From Gillisia sp. UBA3175 (lineage in GTDB: Bacteria; Bacteroidota; Bacteroidia; Flavobacteriales; Flavobacteriaceae): 64,000 nucleotides of DNA. Below the pieces are notes generated by a model. It had not been told where the DNA came from. It did no database searches and was given only the letters and a program-made list of their open reading frames with translations. Shown here in pieces: positions 46,517 to 56,291 of this stretch. Numbering within the stretch: position 1 is the first letter of the stretch; each line of letters starts with the position of its first letter. Location of the stretch: assembly GCA_002364325.1 (NCBI GenBank), contig DEXV01000003.1:1031229-1095228 (forward strand). Direction: 5' to 3'. Both the position numbers and the translations under genes were made by a program.

Positions 46517-47575
46517 CTATTTATTAGCAGATAACTGCTTCAAAACATTAATTAATTTTTTATTCTCTTCTGAAGTTCCTACTGTTATGCGCAAAGTGTT
46601 TTCACATAATGGCTGAGTGGTTCTATTTCTAATTACAATTCCCTTTTCAATTAATTGATTGTATCTTTTAGTAGCATCATCTACTCTCATCAACAAAAAA
46701 TTAGCGTCAGATTTGAAGATCTTTTCAATAAAATCAACTTCAAGTAAAGCTTCAAGTAATAGCTTTCTTTCTATCAATATATCAGATACTTCTCTATTAA
46801 TTTCAGCCAAATTATGCAATTTGAATTGCGCTCTATTTTGAGTGAGTTCATTTATATTGTAAGGTGGCTTAATAGAATTAAGAATCTTGATCACATCTTT
46901 AGAAGCATAGCAAATACCTAATCTAATTCCCGCCATTCCAAAGGCTTTTGAAAGTGTTTGAGTAATTATAAGATTTGGATATTTCTCCAATTTTTCGATC
47001 CAACTTGCATTTTCAGAAAAATCGATATAAGCTTCATCAATTATAACTAAGCCCTTAAAATTCTCAACCAGCTCGGTCATTTTATCTTCATCAAATGAAT
47101 TTCCTGTTGGGTTATTTGGAGAACATAGAAAAATGAGTTTTGTATTGTTATCTATTTCTTCAAATATCTCTTTTACTCTAGGTTGAAAATCTTCAGAAAG
47201 CATCACTTCCCTGCTCTCAATATTATTGATTCCGGCAAGCACATTATACATCCCGTAAGTTGGAGGCAATGTAATAACATTGTCCGATCCAGGTTCACAA
47301 AAGGCTCTATAAATAAGATCTAAAACTTCATCACTTCCGTTTCCCAAAAGAATTTTTTCTGATGGAATATTTTTAATTTCTGAAAGTCTCTGTTTTAATT
47401 TTTTTTGTTGAGGATCTGGATATCGATTAATTCCAGTTTCTATAGGATTCTCATTGGCATCCAGAAATACCAATTTAGATCCGTTAGAGGTAAATTCATC
47501 TCTGGCAGAAGAATACGGCTTTAATGCTGCTATATTAGGTCTTACCAATTTATTTATATCAAAGGTCTGTTTCAT
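46517..47575 (-). CDS. hisC: Histidinol-phosphate aminotransferase
   Basis: A PLP class I/II aminotransferase; PLP Lys in [10 protein letters not shown], substrate contacts in [11 protein letters not shown] and [10 protein letters not shown]. 352 aa is usual. It converts imidazole acetol phosphate to histidinol phosphate with Glu. It lies 11 bp upstream of hisB. Confidence 0.96.
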   Translation of the reverse strand: MKQTFDINKLVRPNIAALKPYSSARDEFTSNGSKLVFLDANENPIETGINRYPDPQQKKLKQRLSEIKNIPSEKILLGNGSDEVLDLIYRAFCEPGSDNVITLPPTYGMYNVLAGINNIESREVMLSEDFQPRVKEIFEEIDNNTKLIFLCSPNNPTGNSFDEDKMTELVENFKGLVIIDEAYIDFSENASWIEKLEKYPNLIITQTLSKAFGMAGIRLGICYASKDVIKILNSIKPPYNINELTQNRAQFKLHNLAEINREVSDILIERKLLLEALLEVDFIEKIFKSDANFLLMRVDDATKRYNQLIEKGIVIRNRTTQPLCENTLRITVGTSEENKKLINVLKQLSANK

Positions 47576-47604
47576 TTTAACTCTAGTTGCTTGTCGCTAT
47601 AGCT

Positions 47605-48894
47605 CTAATTGTTATTTAGTTTTTTCAATCTTAAACTCACTGCATTTTTGTGTGCTTGTAAACCTTCAGCTTCAGCCATAATTTCGATAGCAGGGCCAAT
47701 ATTTAGAATTCCTTCCTGTGTTATTTTCTGAAATGTCATACTTTTCATGAAACTATCCAGATTAACGCCGCTATACTGCTTAGCATAACCATTAGTAGGC
47801 AAAGTATGATTGGTTCCAGAGGCATAATCTCCAGCGCTCTCCGGAGTATAGTTTCCAATAAATACAGACCCGGCATTAGCAATATTATCTAAATAAAAAT
47901 CATTGGTTTCTGTACAAACTATAAAATGCTCTGGCCCATATTCATTTATCATATCCATTGCCTTCTCCTTGTTTTCTAAATAGATAAGTTTTGAATTTGA
48001 AATAGCTCCAGCAGCAATATCTTTGCGTGGTAAATTTTCCAGTTGAGCCTCAATTTCTTTCTCCACTTCTTCTAGCAACCCTTTTGAAGTTGAAACTAAA
48101 ATAACCTGACTATCCGCACCATGTTCCGCTTGGCTCAACAGATCTGAAGCTATAAATTGTGCATCGGCAGAATTGTCTGCAACTACAAGCAATTCCGAAG
48201 GTCCTGCAGGCATATCTATTGCAACATGATACTTGGTAGCTAATTGCTTTGCAACGGTAACAAACTGATTCCCGGGTCCAAAAATCTTATCTACTTTAGG
48301 GACCGTATTTGTTCCAAAGGTTAAAGCTGCTATGGCTTGAATCCCACCAATTTTAAAAATTTGAGTAACCCCACATAAAGCTGCTGTGTATAATATTACT
48401 GGGTTTATTTCACCTTTTTTATCTGGTGGTGTACAAAGAACTATTTCTTTACAACCCGCGATATTTGCAGGAGTTGCCAACATTAAAATGGTAGAAAACA
48501 ATGGAGCACTTCCTCCCGGAATATACAACCCTACTTTTTGAATTGGTCTTTTTTCCTGCCAACATTCCACTCCTTTAGTAGTTGTTACCTCAATTCTTTC
48601 GGTCTTCTGAGCAGCATGGAATTTTTCAATATTTCCCTTTGCCAGGTCTATTGCAGATCTCAATTCATCTGAAACTTGATTTTGAGCAAGTCTTATTTCA
48701 TCAGAACTAACTTTAAAATCCTCAAGCTTTATTCCATCAAAAAGATCGGTATATTTTGCAACTGCACTATCTCCCTTTGATCTAACCTCCGTAAAGATCT
48801 CATTTACCGTAACTTCAATATCTTCCACGGTTTTGGTGGGTCTTTTAAGCAAGACTTCCCAATACTCTTTTTTTGGATTATATGTTTTATTCAT
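47605..48894 (-). CDS. hisD: Histidinol dehydrogenase
   Basis: HisD oxidises histidinol to histidine in two NAD+-dependent steps. Motifs: GLYIPGGSAPLFST, the catalytic EHGADSQ with Glu/His, and GPEHFIVCTE. Zn2+-binding residues in the usual places. 429 aa is standard. It begins 18 bp after hisG. Confidence 0.96.
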   Translation of the reverse strand: MNKTYNPKKEYWEVLLKRPTKTVEDIEVTVNEIFTEVRSKGDSAVAKYTDLFDGIKLEDFKVSSDEIRLAQNQVSDELRSAIDLAKGNIEKFHAAQKTERIEVTTTKGVECWQEKRPIQKVGLYIPGGSAPLFSTILMLATPANIAGCKEIVLCTPPDKKGEINPVILYTAALCGVTQIFKIGGIQAIAALTFGTNTVPKVDKIFGPGNQFVTVAKQLATKYHVAIDMPAGPSELLVVADNSADAQFIASDLLSQAEHGADSQVILVSTSKGLLEEVEKEIEAQLENLPRKDIAAGAISNSKLIYLENKEKAMDMINEYGPEHFIVCTETNDFYLDNIANAGSVFIGNYTPESAGDYASGTNHTLPTNGYAKQYSGVNLDSFMKSMTFQKITQEGILNIGPAIEIMAEAEGLQAHKNAVSLRLKKLNNN

Positions 48895-48912
48895 TAGATT
48901 ACGAATTTATAT

Positions 48913-49776
48913 TTATAATACCATTTTTTCTATTGGTGCTACCAAAATTCCTTCTGCACCTAATTCCTTAAGCTCACTAATGATTTCCCAAAACCTATCT
49001 TCCTTGATAACAGTGTGGATAGAGCTCCAGCCCTCTTCTGCCAATGGTAAAACTGTTGGACTTCTCATTCCTGGTAATAATTTGATGATCTCTTTTAATT
49101 TAGCATCTGGAGCATTCAACAGAATATATTTTGATGTTCTGGCATTTAGAACAGATTTCAATCTAAATTGCAGATCCTTTAAAATTGCTTGTCTTTCTTC
49201 AGAAATATTAGGAGCAACCGCTAGAACCGCTTCACTTTTCATCATTACTTCTACCTCTTTCAAATTATTCTTGAACAAGGTATTTCCACTGGAAACTATA
49301 TCACAAATTGCATCTGCTAGTCCTATATTTGGCGCAATTTCTACAGATCCATTTATTATATGAAGCTCTGCCGTGATCCCTTTTTTCTTCAAAAATGAAT
49401 TTAAAGTATTAGGATATGATGTTGCAATCCTTTTTCCTTCCAGATCTTGAATTCCGTTATACTTAACAGATTTAGGTACAGCTATAGAGACCCTACATTT
49501 GGAAAAACCAAGTTTCTCGGCTTGCTGTATATCATGCCCCTTTTCCTCTAATACGTTTTCACCTAAAAATGCGATATCTACTACTCCATCTCTAAGATAT
49601 TGTGGGATATCACCATTTCGAAGATATAATACCTCTAACGGAAAATTAGAAGAAGTAGCCTTTAGTTGTTCTTTACCATTATCAATTGAGATTCCGGCAT
49701 CTTTTAAAATTTTAAGAGAATCCTCATTTAGTCTTCCTGCCTTCTGAATTGCTATTCTTAGTTTTTCTTTACTCAT
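48913..49776 (-). CDS. hisG: ATP phosphoribosyltransferase, long form
   Basis: HisG condenses ATP with PRPP, the first committed step, and is feedback-inhibited by histidine. LRIAIQKAGRLNEDS starts the periplasmic-binding-like core, and the PRPP-loop region is ADAICDIVSSGNTL. The 287-aa length shows the long (HisG-L) form with its C-terminal ACT-like regulatory domain (about residues 210-287), so no HisZ is needed. It is the first structural gene, 106 bp downstream of the leader peptide gene. Confidence 0.96.
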   Translation of the reverse strand: MSKEKLRIAIQKAGRLNEDSLKILKDAGISIDNGKEQLKATSSNFPLEVLYLRNGDIPQYLRDGVVDIAFLGENVLEEKGHDIQQAEKLGFSKCRVSIAVPKSVKYNGIQDLEGKRIATSYPNTLNSFLKKKGITAELHIINGSVEIAPNIGLADAICDIVSSGNTLFKNNLKEVEVMMKSEAVLAVAPNISEERQAILKDLQFRLKSVLNARTSKYILLNAPDAKLKEIIKLLPGMRSPTVLPLAEEGWSSIHTVIKEDRFWEIISELKELGAEGILVAPIEKMVL

Positions 49777-49820
49777 CTTTTTAATTTCTTAATGTTTAAT
49801 TTGAAAACCAAACGGTAAAT

Positions 49821-49853
49821 AAAAAACCCGTTCGATTGCTCAAACGGGTTTTT
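49821..49853 (-). terminator. Attenuator-type terminator before hisG
   Basis: On the minus strand the stem AAAAACCCGTT / AACGGGTTTTT with a 10-nt loop is followed by a T-rich tract. It lies 29 nt after the leader stop and 44 bp before hisG, so it fits transcription attenuation controlled by leader translation. Confidence 0.85.
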
Positions 49854-49882
49854 ATATATGTTGAAATTTCTACATATCAAAT

Positions 49883-49939
49883 TCACCTCGCAAGAGCGCA
49901 GTAATGAATATGATAGTGATGTAGTTGAATTGTTCTCAT
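49883..49939 (-). CDS. hisL: Histidine operon leader peptide
   Basis: An 18-codon frame upstream of hisG encodes MRTIQLHHYHIHYCALAR: four His codons in a window of six (HHYHIH), as expected of a ribosome-stalling leader. It ends in TGA 29 nt before the terminator hairpin. In the same RNA, CTACAT in the peptide (plus coordinates 49919-49924) can pair with ATGTAG (49870-49875), while 49872-49877 can pair with 49856-49861 instead; these are mutually exclusive 6-bp stems. Short of the terminator arm itself I do not see a classical antiterminator. Histidine shortage should stall ribosomes and raise expression. Confidence 0.85.
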   Translation of the reverse strand: MRTIQLHHYHIHYCALAR

Positions 49940-49948
49940 TTATAAACG

Positions 49949-49956
49949 CAAAACTA
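49949..49956 (-). promoter_or_regulatory. Possible -7 box of the his operon
   Basis: On the minus strand it reads TAGTTTTG, matching TAnnTTTG. It is only about 10 bp from the leader ATG, which would leave almost no 5' UTR, and no -33 element is obvious, so this is a weak candidate. Confidence 0.3.
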
Positions 49957-50016
49957 CTATAATTAATTTAAAACTAAAATAGCTTTATGATTTTTTATGA
50001 TTTGATCAATCTTTTT

Positions 50017-50832
50017 TTAATTATTTCCAAGGATCAACGGCATCCCGTCACTACCGGATCCAATAACTACCACCTTAGCATTAGGGGATTTAGCAAGCTC
50101 TACAGTTGCTTGGATTCCTTTTTCTCTTAAGATCTTATCGTTCAACGAAGCGCTAAGAATTTCATTGGCCTTCGCTTTACCTTCAGCATCAATACGTTGC
50201 CTTTGTGCTTCTTGGGTAGCTTTGGTCAATCTAAATTCGTATTCCAAAGATTCTTGCTCTTGTCTCAACTTCCTTTCAATTGCTTCCTTAATGTTCTGTG
50301 GAAGTGATACATCTCTAACCAATACTTCATTCACTTGCACATATTGATTTTTTAATAAAATTTTTGTCTCTTCTAAGATCTCTCGTTGTATTGCTTCTCG
50401 TTTACTGGCATATAATTGCTCTGGAATATATCTACCAACCACTGCTCTTGCAGCAGATCTTACGGCTGGTTGCAATACTCTAGCCACATAATTCTCACCT
50501 TTTTCTTGGTGTAAAGATCCTAATTGTGCATATAAAGGTTCATACCAAACCGATACGTCCAGCTTTATTTCCAACCCATTAGAAGAAAGAACTTGCATAT
50601 TCTCTTCTAAAGCTTGTTGCCGTACTTCATAAACAATTACTTTGTTCCAAGGTGCCACTACATGAAAACCTTCGCCCAACGGTGGCTCAGAAGTAACAAC
50701 ACCCTCATCAAAGGTTTTATACAAAACTCCAGCTTCCCCAGAATCGATGGTAACAGTAGATTTTGCGATGATAATAATTAAAATAACAACTAAAATTAAA
50801 ATTGGTAACCCAATCTTAGGTAATTTATCCAT
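50017..50832 (-). CDS. Prohibitin-family (SPFH) membrane protein
   Basis: One N-terminal membrane helix (about residues 7-26) is followed by an SPFH/PHB domain (TIDSGEAGVLYKTF and GFHVVAPWNKVIVYEVRQQ) and a long charged coiled coil (about residues 180-245, RQEQESLEYEF). It assembles into membrane microdomain rings that often scaffold proteases. I take ATG at 50830-50832 (271 aa) rather than the upstream start at 50886, since that overlaps the VWA gene. It follows the VWA gene by 20 bp, suggesting one operon. Confidence 0.92.
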   Translation of the reverse strand: MDKLPKIGLPILILVVILIIIIAKSTVTIDSGEAGVLYKTFDEGVVTSEPPLGEGFHVVAPWNKVIVYEVRQQALEENMQVLSSNGLEIKLDVSVWYEPLYAQLGSLHQEKGENYVARVLQPAVRSAARAVVGRYIPEQLYASKREAIQREILEETKILLKNQYVQVNEVLVRDVSLPQNIKEAIERKLRQEQESLEYEFRLTKATQEAQRQRIDAEGKAKANEILSASLNDKILREKGIQATVELAKSPNAKVVVIGSGSDGMPLILGNN

Positions 50833-50852
50833 AAACTTATTTTTTGTGATTA

Positions 50853-52898
50853 TTAAATTAAACCGAAATATTTTCTTGTAAACCACTCAGCGCTAAGACT
50901 TAACACAAGTAGGATCAATAAAAATTTCCAATTTATTAAAGGTACGCTTTTTTCGTGTATTTTTTGAACAGGAAGAAATTGATTTTCCTCCAAAAGCTTT
51001 GCTATTAAAAGAGACTGCTCACTTAGCATATAAACTTTACTGGAATTATTACTAGCCAGAAAATCCATTTTTTGAAAGTTAGCTGAAGAGAATTGCTGTT
51101 CTACATTAAATTCTAAAACTGAAAATTTACCATTTCTTTCAATCCCAGATCCTTCTTCCTTTACGGTAAAATTATAATCTCCTGCTTTAAGATCTTTAAA
51201 TACCGCAGAATAGAAATTGGTTTGGGGTAGCATTTGTGCTTCCAATTTAAAATTAGATTCGCTTTTATTTATATAGATATTTAAAATAGCTTCTGGATTA
51301 AACACATAATTCTTATCAAAATATTGAGAAGTGATTGATATACTTTCGTTTTCAAGATAAAATGGCTCCAACTCAACAGTTAATCTATTTCTCTTTTTGG
51401 TGGAAGATAAATATTGAATATATTTCCCTATAAAATCGTCAAAAGCTTCAAAACTCTCTGTAGTTCTAAAAGTCTCTGCTCTCCATTTCCAAATATTTTC
51501 ACCAAATAAAACCCCTGTTTTAATTTCATTATCCTGAAAAATGGTTAGTAGTGGTAAGGCCGTAATAATTCCTTCTACTTTTTGGTATAACAACACATTG
51601 CTGTTTTCTGAGGTGATATTCAATTTCCCGAAATAATTTTCTAGCGGTGGAAATTTATTGAAGCCTATATCCTCAAATTGAAATTGAAGGTAGTTATCAT
51701 TGTATACAGGAAAGAGATCCTGAGTTTGCCCAGTTATATCTTGATTGAAATATTTCTGTGAAGAATTTAAAAAATTCCAATCGGTTTTTCCACCTGTTAT
51801 AATAAAATAATTCATTTTATTATCTTGTATATCTTCGAATGCTTTATTGAACTTATTATTTGGTTGATATACTATAAGTAATTGATAATCAGATATATCT
51901 AATTTTGAATATTCATTTACTGAAGCTATTTCAACATGGCGTTGTTCATTTTTTTCTATCGCTTTTTTTAAGGCTCCAAGATCTGGGTGAGAAATATCTG
52001 AAATCAATAAAATATTGGTTTTTTCATCTATTACTTCCACTGCAAATTTTCGGGAATTATTAAAAGTGTTTTTCTCGATTTCTGAAGAAGAAATCTTAGC
52101 TTCATAGATCTTTGTCCCTATTTGATTTGCAGTTAGGTTTGTTGTAATTATAGCTGAAGTCTTTTCCTTTGAGAACTGTACAGATTGCTTAAATATGATA
52201 GTATTTCCCGATCTAATTTCAAAATTAGCTTGAACTGGAATTTTCCCAGTATAGTTCAGAATAACTTCAACAGGAAATTTATTATTTAAAAATGCATACC
52301 TGTTAACATTTAATGCGGATACAGATATATCCAAATAACTTGTGGTATCCCCAACTAGAATGGGAAAAAGCGCAGTATTTTCTTTAAGTTTGAAATATTC
52401 ATAATCTTGACCGTAAGTTGTATTACCATCTGAGATGAGAAGCAAGGCTGTAGGTTTCGTGCTGTTTAGCTTTTTGAGGCTATTAAGCGCATTATAAATA
52501 TTGGTTCTAGTTTTATTAAAAATAATTTCCTCTGTACCTTTTAGCTCTATTTCATCCGCAAAAATATATTCAGAAATATTAAATTGCTCCTGAAGCTTTT
52601 CATTATTCAAAAGTGCTTTAGCAAATAACCTAACACTGTCTTCTTTTTTAAGCTCTTTTATAGAAGAAGATCCGTCTATTGCTAATATAAGATCGGGTTT
52701 TACAAGTTCCAATTCGGCTTTTTGAACCTTTGGATTTATAATAAGTAAGAGAAGAGTAAAAATGCTAACAAATCTAAAAATAGCTAAAAAATAAGTGTTT
52801 CTAGTTTTGTGTTTACTTTTATAGAAATACGCAAAAAAAACAAACCCCAGCGCAAAAATTGCTGCTAGGGTTATATATAAGATTGTTGTTATTGGCAT
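50853..52898 (-). CDS. VWA-domain membrane protein, 681 aa
   Basis: Two membrane helices at the N-terminus (residues about 5-25 and 38-58), then a von Willebrand factor A domain with the MIDAS motif DGSSS (about residue 75) and ALLLISDGNT further on, then a large beta-rich region and a last membrane helix (about residues 655-675) with a short tail. The domain layout resembles BatA/CoxE-like proteins but without gatekeeper genes nearby. The MIDAS Ser/Asp are intact, so it should bind divalent metal. Its role is unknown. It is probably co-transcribed with the SPFH gene. Confidence 0.85.
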   Translation of the reverse strand: MPITTILYITLAAIFALGFVFFAYFYKSKHKTRNTYFLAIFRFVSIFTLLLLIINPKVQKAELELVKPDLILAIDGSSSIKELKKEDSVRLFAKALLNNEKLQEQFNISEYIFADEIELKGTEEIIFNKTRTNIYNALNSLKKLNSTKPTALLLISDGNTTYGQDYEYFKLKENTALFPILVGDTTSYLDISVSALNVNRYAFLNNKFPVEVILNYTGKIPVQANFEIRSGNTIIFKQSVQFSKEKTSAIITTNLTANQIGTKIYEAKISSSEIEKNTFNNSRKFAVEVIDEKTNILLISDISHPDLGALKKAIEKNEQRHVEIASVNEYSKLDISDYQLLIVYQPNNKFNKAFEDIQDNKMNYFIITGGKTDWNFLNSSQKYFNQDITGQTQDLFPVYNDNYLQFQFEDIGFNKFPPLENYFGKLNITSENSNVLLYQKVEGIITALPLLTIFQDNEIKTGVLFGENIWKWRAETFRTTESFEAFDDFIGKYIQYLSSTKKRNRLTVELEPFYLENESISITSQYFDKNYVFNPEAILNIYINKSESNFKLEAQMLPQTNFYSAVFKDLKAGDYNFTVKEEGSGIERNGKFSVLEFNVEQQFSSANFQKMDFLASNNSSKVYMLSEQSLLIAKLLEENQFLPVQKIHEKSVPLINWKFLLILLVLSLSAEWFTRKYFGLI

Positions 52899-52993
52899 TT
52901 CACAGTATTGAATTTCTTAAATATAAAATTAAATTTAACGAAATACCTGTTATCCCTGCAATAAAGAAATAGATATAGGCTTTATCTAATTAG

Positions 52994-53740
52994 TTAAGTT
53001 AACATTCCACCATTTACATGGATCACCTGTCCGGTAATATAACTGCTAAGATCACTTGCTAAGAAAACACATGCATTTGCAATATCCTCAGGAGTACCCC
53101 CTCTCTTTAGTGGAATAGAATCTCTCCAGCCTTCTACAGTTTTTTCATCCAGTTTTTCAGTCATTTCAGTTTCGATAAATCCTGGAGCAATAACATTGGT
53201 TCTAATATTTCTAGAACCTAATTCTAATGCCATAGATTTAGAAAAACCTATAATTCCGGCCTTAGATGCTGCATAATTAGATTGCCCAGCATTCCCTTTC
53301 ACACCAACAACAGAACTCATGTTAATAATACTTCCACTGCGTTGTTTTAGCATAGTACGTTGTACTGCCTTGGTCATATTAAAAACAGATTTAAGGTTTA
53401 CATCTATTACCGCATCAAAATCTTCTTCGGTCATTCTCATTAAAAGATTATCCTTGGTAATTCCTGCATTATTAACTACAATATCTATTGCACCAAAGTC
53501 TTCTCCAACCTGCTTAATAAGTTCTTGAGCTTCCTCATAGTTTGCGGCATTAGACTGATATCCCTTTGCTTTTACTCCTAAGCTAGCCAAATCCTTCTCC
53601 AACTCATTTGCAGCCGTTATAGATGATGCATAAGTAAACGCAATGTTTGCTCCGTGTTTTGCGAAAACTTCTGCGATCCCTTTTCCAATTCCTCGGCTAC
53701 CACCAGTAATTATAGCATTCTTACCTTCTAATAATTTCAT
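52994..53740 (-). CDS. fabG: 3-oxoacyl-ACP reductase
   Basis: SDR fold with NADPH-binding TGGSRGIGKGIA, catalytic Ser in NMSSVVG and YAASKAG (Tyr and Lys), and the C-terminal GGMLT. It reduces 3-oxoacyl-ACP in fatty-acid elongation. 248 aa is standard. The gene ends 95 bp before the VWA gene on the same strand. Confidence 0.95.
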   Translation of the reverse strand: MKLLEGKNAIITGGSRGIGKGIAEVFAKHGANIAFTYASSITAANELEKDLASLGVKAKGYQSNAANYEEAQELIKQVGEDFGAIDIVVNNAGITKDNLLMRMTEEDFDAVIDVNLKSVFNMTKAVQRTMLKQRSGSIINMSSVVGVKGNAGQSNYAASKAGIIGFSKSMALELGSRNIRTNVIAPGFIETEMTEKLDEKTVEGWRDSIPLKRGGTPEDIANACVFLASDLSSYITGQVIHVNGGMLT

Positions 53741-53867
53741 ATATGTAATTCTTAAATTAAATCTGTTCTGCTATGTATCCTGAAATAGTTTCAATATAAC
53801 AATAACGAAAAGACTCAGGTTGATTTTTTTCTGCTCAAATATAATAAAACCAAAAAGCATTAAAATG

Positions 53868-53916
53868 AAAAAACCTCTTGAAATTACTCAGTACATGAGG
53901 AATTAAGAGGTTTTTC
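53868..53916 (-). terminator. Intrinsic terminator after sucD
   Basis: On the minus strand the stem AAAAACCTCTT / AAGAGGTTTTT encloses a 25-nt loop that has a further weak hairpin (CCTCATGTACTGAG) and is followed by T6. It ends the sucD transcript. Confidence 0.8.
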
Positions 53917-53936
53917 TATAAAATATAATTTATTAC

Positions 53937-54821
53937 CTAAACATTTACACTTTTTAAAACTTCAGCAACCTTTTTTCCGATCTCTGCTGGAGAATCTACA
54001 ACATAAATTCCATTCTCTCTAAGAATTGCTTTTTTAGCTTGCGCAGTATCTTCACTTCCACCAACAATTGCACCTGCATGTCCCATAGTACGGCCTGCGG
54101 GAGCAGTTTCACCTGCGATAAATCCAATAACTGGCTTTCTGTTTCCATTAGCTTTTATCCATTGTGCTGCATCTGCTTCCAATTGCCCTCCAATTTCACC
54201 AATCATTACGATACATTCTGTTTCTTCATCGTTCATCAACAATTCTACTGCTTCTTTAGTTGTAGTTCCAATAATTGGATCTCCACCAATTCCAATAGCT
54301 GTAGAAATTCCTAATCCTTGTTTCACAACCTGATCTGCTGCTTCATAAGTAAGCGTTCCAGATTTAGAAACAATTCCAATATTTCCTTTTTTAAATACAA
54401 AACCTGGCATTATACCAACTTTAGCTTCACCTGGAGTGATAACACCTGGACAGTTAGGTCCAATTAAACGACAAGATTTATTCTGAATATATTCGTTCAC
54501 CATGATCATGTCTGCAACAGGAATTCCTTCAGTAATTGTTATAATCACAGCAATTCCAGCATCTGCCGCTTCCATAATTGCATCTGCTGCAAATGCAGGC
54601 GGTACAAAAATTATAGAAACATTTGCTCTAGTTTCTTCAACTGCTTGAGAAACGGTATTAAAAACAGGTCTGTCTAAATGAGATTGTCCACCTTTTCCTG
54701 GAGTAACACCTCCAACAACATTAGAACCGTATTCTATCATTTGCTCTGCGTGAAAAGTTCCTTCACTACCAGTAAAACCTTGTACTATTATCTTTGAATC
54801 TTTATTGACTAAAACGCTCAT
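53937..54821 (-). CDS. sucD: Succinyl-CoA synthetase alpha subunit
   Basis: SucD carries the CoA-binding Rossmann domain (IIVQGFTGSEGTFHAEQ) and the phosphohistidine in TMGHAGAIVGG. It forms succinyl-CoA with the beta subunit SucC in the TCA cycle. 294 aa is standard. SucC is not adjacent, as is usual in Bacteroidota. A terminator follows the stop. Confidence 0.96.
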   Translation of the reverse strand: MSVLVNKDSKIIVQGFTGSEGTFHAEQMIEYGSNVVGGVTPGKGGQSHLDRPVFNTVSQAVEETRANVSIIFVPPAFAADAIMEAADAGIAVIITITEGIPVADMIMVNEYIQNKSCRLIGPNCPGVITPGEAKVGIMPGFVFKKGNIGIVSKSGTLTYEAADQVVKQGLGISTAIGIGGDPIIGTTTKEAVELLMNDEETECIVMIGEIGGQLEADAAQWIKANGNRKPVIGFIAGETAPAGRTMGHAGAIVGGSEDTAQAKKAILRENGIYVVDSPAEIGKKVAEVLKSVNV

Positions 54822-54881
54822 AAGTGTTATAATTTTTGCTTCTGCAAAAGTATGTTTTTAAATATAAACCCTAAAACCTTT

Positions 54882-55295
54882 TTATAAGTTTGTTGCCATA
54901 AATGAAGAAAGGTTCTCTGTAGAGTCCTCTGCAGGTTGACTCATTTGGTAGCCTTTATACATTTTTCCATCCTTTATTTCCCAAATTGCCACCATATGGG
55001 CCATTGGAATTTCCTCTTCTGGATTTTCTATGGTTTGCGTGAAATAGGTGATTCTAATAGTTACTGTAGATTTATCTTGTAATAAATGGCTTATTTCTGG
55101 TCTTATGTATTCAAAAGACTTGGCCATTTCTGTACATATTTCCTCTAGATCCTGTACATTCATTTTATTAAATCCGGCGCTACTGTTCCAGTAAAGTTGA
55201 GCATCTGGATGAAAATGCTTGGAGACCTGTGAAGGATCTTTATAAAATTCTGAAGTATAAAATGATTCTACAAGTTTTTTTTCGCTAGAAGCCAT
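54882..55295 (-). CDS. SnoaL/NTF2-like protein
   Basis: A 137-aa protein with the cone-shaped NTF2 fold: a helical N-terminus (LVESFYTSEFYKDPSQV), then HFHPDAQLYWNSSAGF and strands TVTIRITYFTQ and MVAIWEIKDGKM. No obvious enzyme signature. It starts 1 bp after the second lpxD-like gene ends, so the two are in one transcription unit. Role unknown. Confidence 0.8.
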   Translation of the reverse strand: MASSEKKLVESFYTSEFYKDPSQVSKHFHPDAQLYWNSSAGFNKMNVQDLEEICTEMAKSFEYIRPEISHLLQDKSTVTIRITYFTQTIENPEEEIPMAHMVAIWEIKDGKMYKGYQMSQPAEDSTENLSSFMATNL

Positions 55296-55296
55296 A

Positions 55297-56232
55297 TTAA
55301 TCCTTTTTTAATTTATCTATAATTCCAGGAAGCATTTTTACCGCCGCCATCTGTCTTAATTTTGTTCTGAACTCTTGTGCCGGCGAACCCCAGTAACTAG
55401 TATTTTCCTCTGTAGTTTTAGAAACTCCACATTGCGCCATAAGAACCGTGCCTTTTTTAATTCGCACATCACTTCTAATTCCTACTTGACCCCAGATATT
55501 AACTTCATCTTCTACAATAACACATCCAGCAATTCCAGTTTGAGATGCAATAAGACATTTTTTACCGATTATGGTATCATGACCAATCTGTACCTGATTA
55601 TCGATCTTTGTTCCAGCTCCAATAAAAGTGTCTCCCGATACTCCTTTGTCTATAGTGCATAGCGCACCAATTTCTACATCATGATCTATAACTACCCTTC
55701 CACCAGAATGCAGTTTATCGTAACCGGTTGGTCTGTTTTTAAAATAGAATGCATCTGCACCTAAAACAGTCCCAGCATGAATTATTACGTTATTTCCAAT
55801 GATGGCATTATCGTAAATGCTCACATTAGAATGAATTAGGCAATTATCTCCAATGTGTACATTATTCCCAATAAATACATTTGGCTGAATTATGGTATTC
55901 TTACCTATTTTTGCTGAATCTGCAATCTTAGAATTTGCTTTTTCGAAAGGCTTAAAATACTGGGTTAATTTATTGAAATCTCTAAAAGGATCATCAGAAA
56001 TTAGCAATGCTTTTCCCACAGGACAATCCACTTCTTTATTGATAAGAATAATGGTGGCGGCAGATTGCAATGCCTTATCATAATACTTTGGATGATCTAC
56101 AAATACGATGTCACCTTCGGTAACCACATGAATTTCATTCATTCCATATACAGGAAAATCAGATGCTCCCACGTATGTGGAAGAAATGATGGTTGCAATT
56201 TGCTGAAGCGTATGCTTCTGAGGAAATTTCAT
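55297..56232 (-). CDS. Second LpxD-like acyltransferase
   Basis: This 311-aa protein has an LpxD-type N-terminal domain (VFVDHPKYYDKALQSAATIIL) followed by a left-handed beta helix of hexapeptides (IGNNVHIGDNCLIHSN, IGDNC). The catalytic-type His is kept in QVQIGHDTIIG. It is only about 30% like the first LpxD by eye, so a different acyl-donor or acceptor is possible. It lies separately, behind the efp terminator, with the NTF2 protein. Confidence 0.85.
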   Translation of the reverse strand: MKFPQKHTLQQIATIISSTYVGASDFPVYGMNEIHVVTEGDIVFVDHPKYYDKALQSAATIILINKEVDCPVGKALLISDDPFRDFNKLTQYFKPFEKANSKIADSAKIGKNTIIQPNVFIGNNVHIGDNCLIHSNVSIYDNAIIGNNVIIHAGTVLGADAFYFKNRPTGYDKLHSGGRVVIDHDVEIGALCTIDKGVSGDTFIGAGTKIDNQVQIGHDTIIGKKCLIASQTGIAGCVIVEDEVNIWGQVGIRSDVRIKKGTVLMAQCGVSKTTEENTSYWGSPAQEFRTKLRQMAAVKMLPGIIDKLKKD

Positions 56233-56291
56233 ATAATTAAAAAAAACAGTTATTAATTGCTAATCTAGACCAAACTTAAGCGATATTCATT

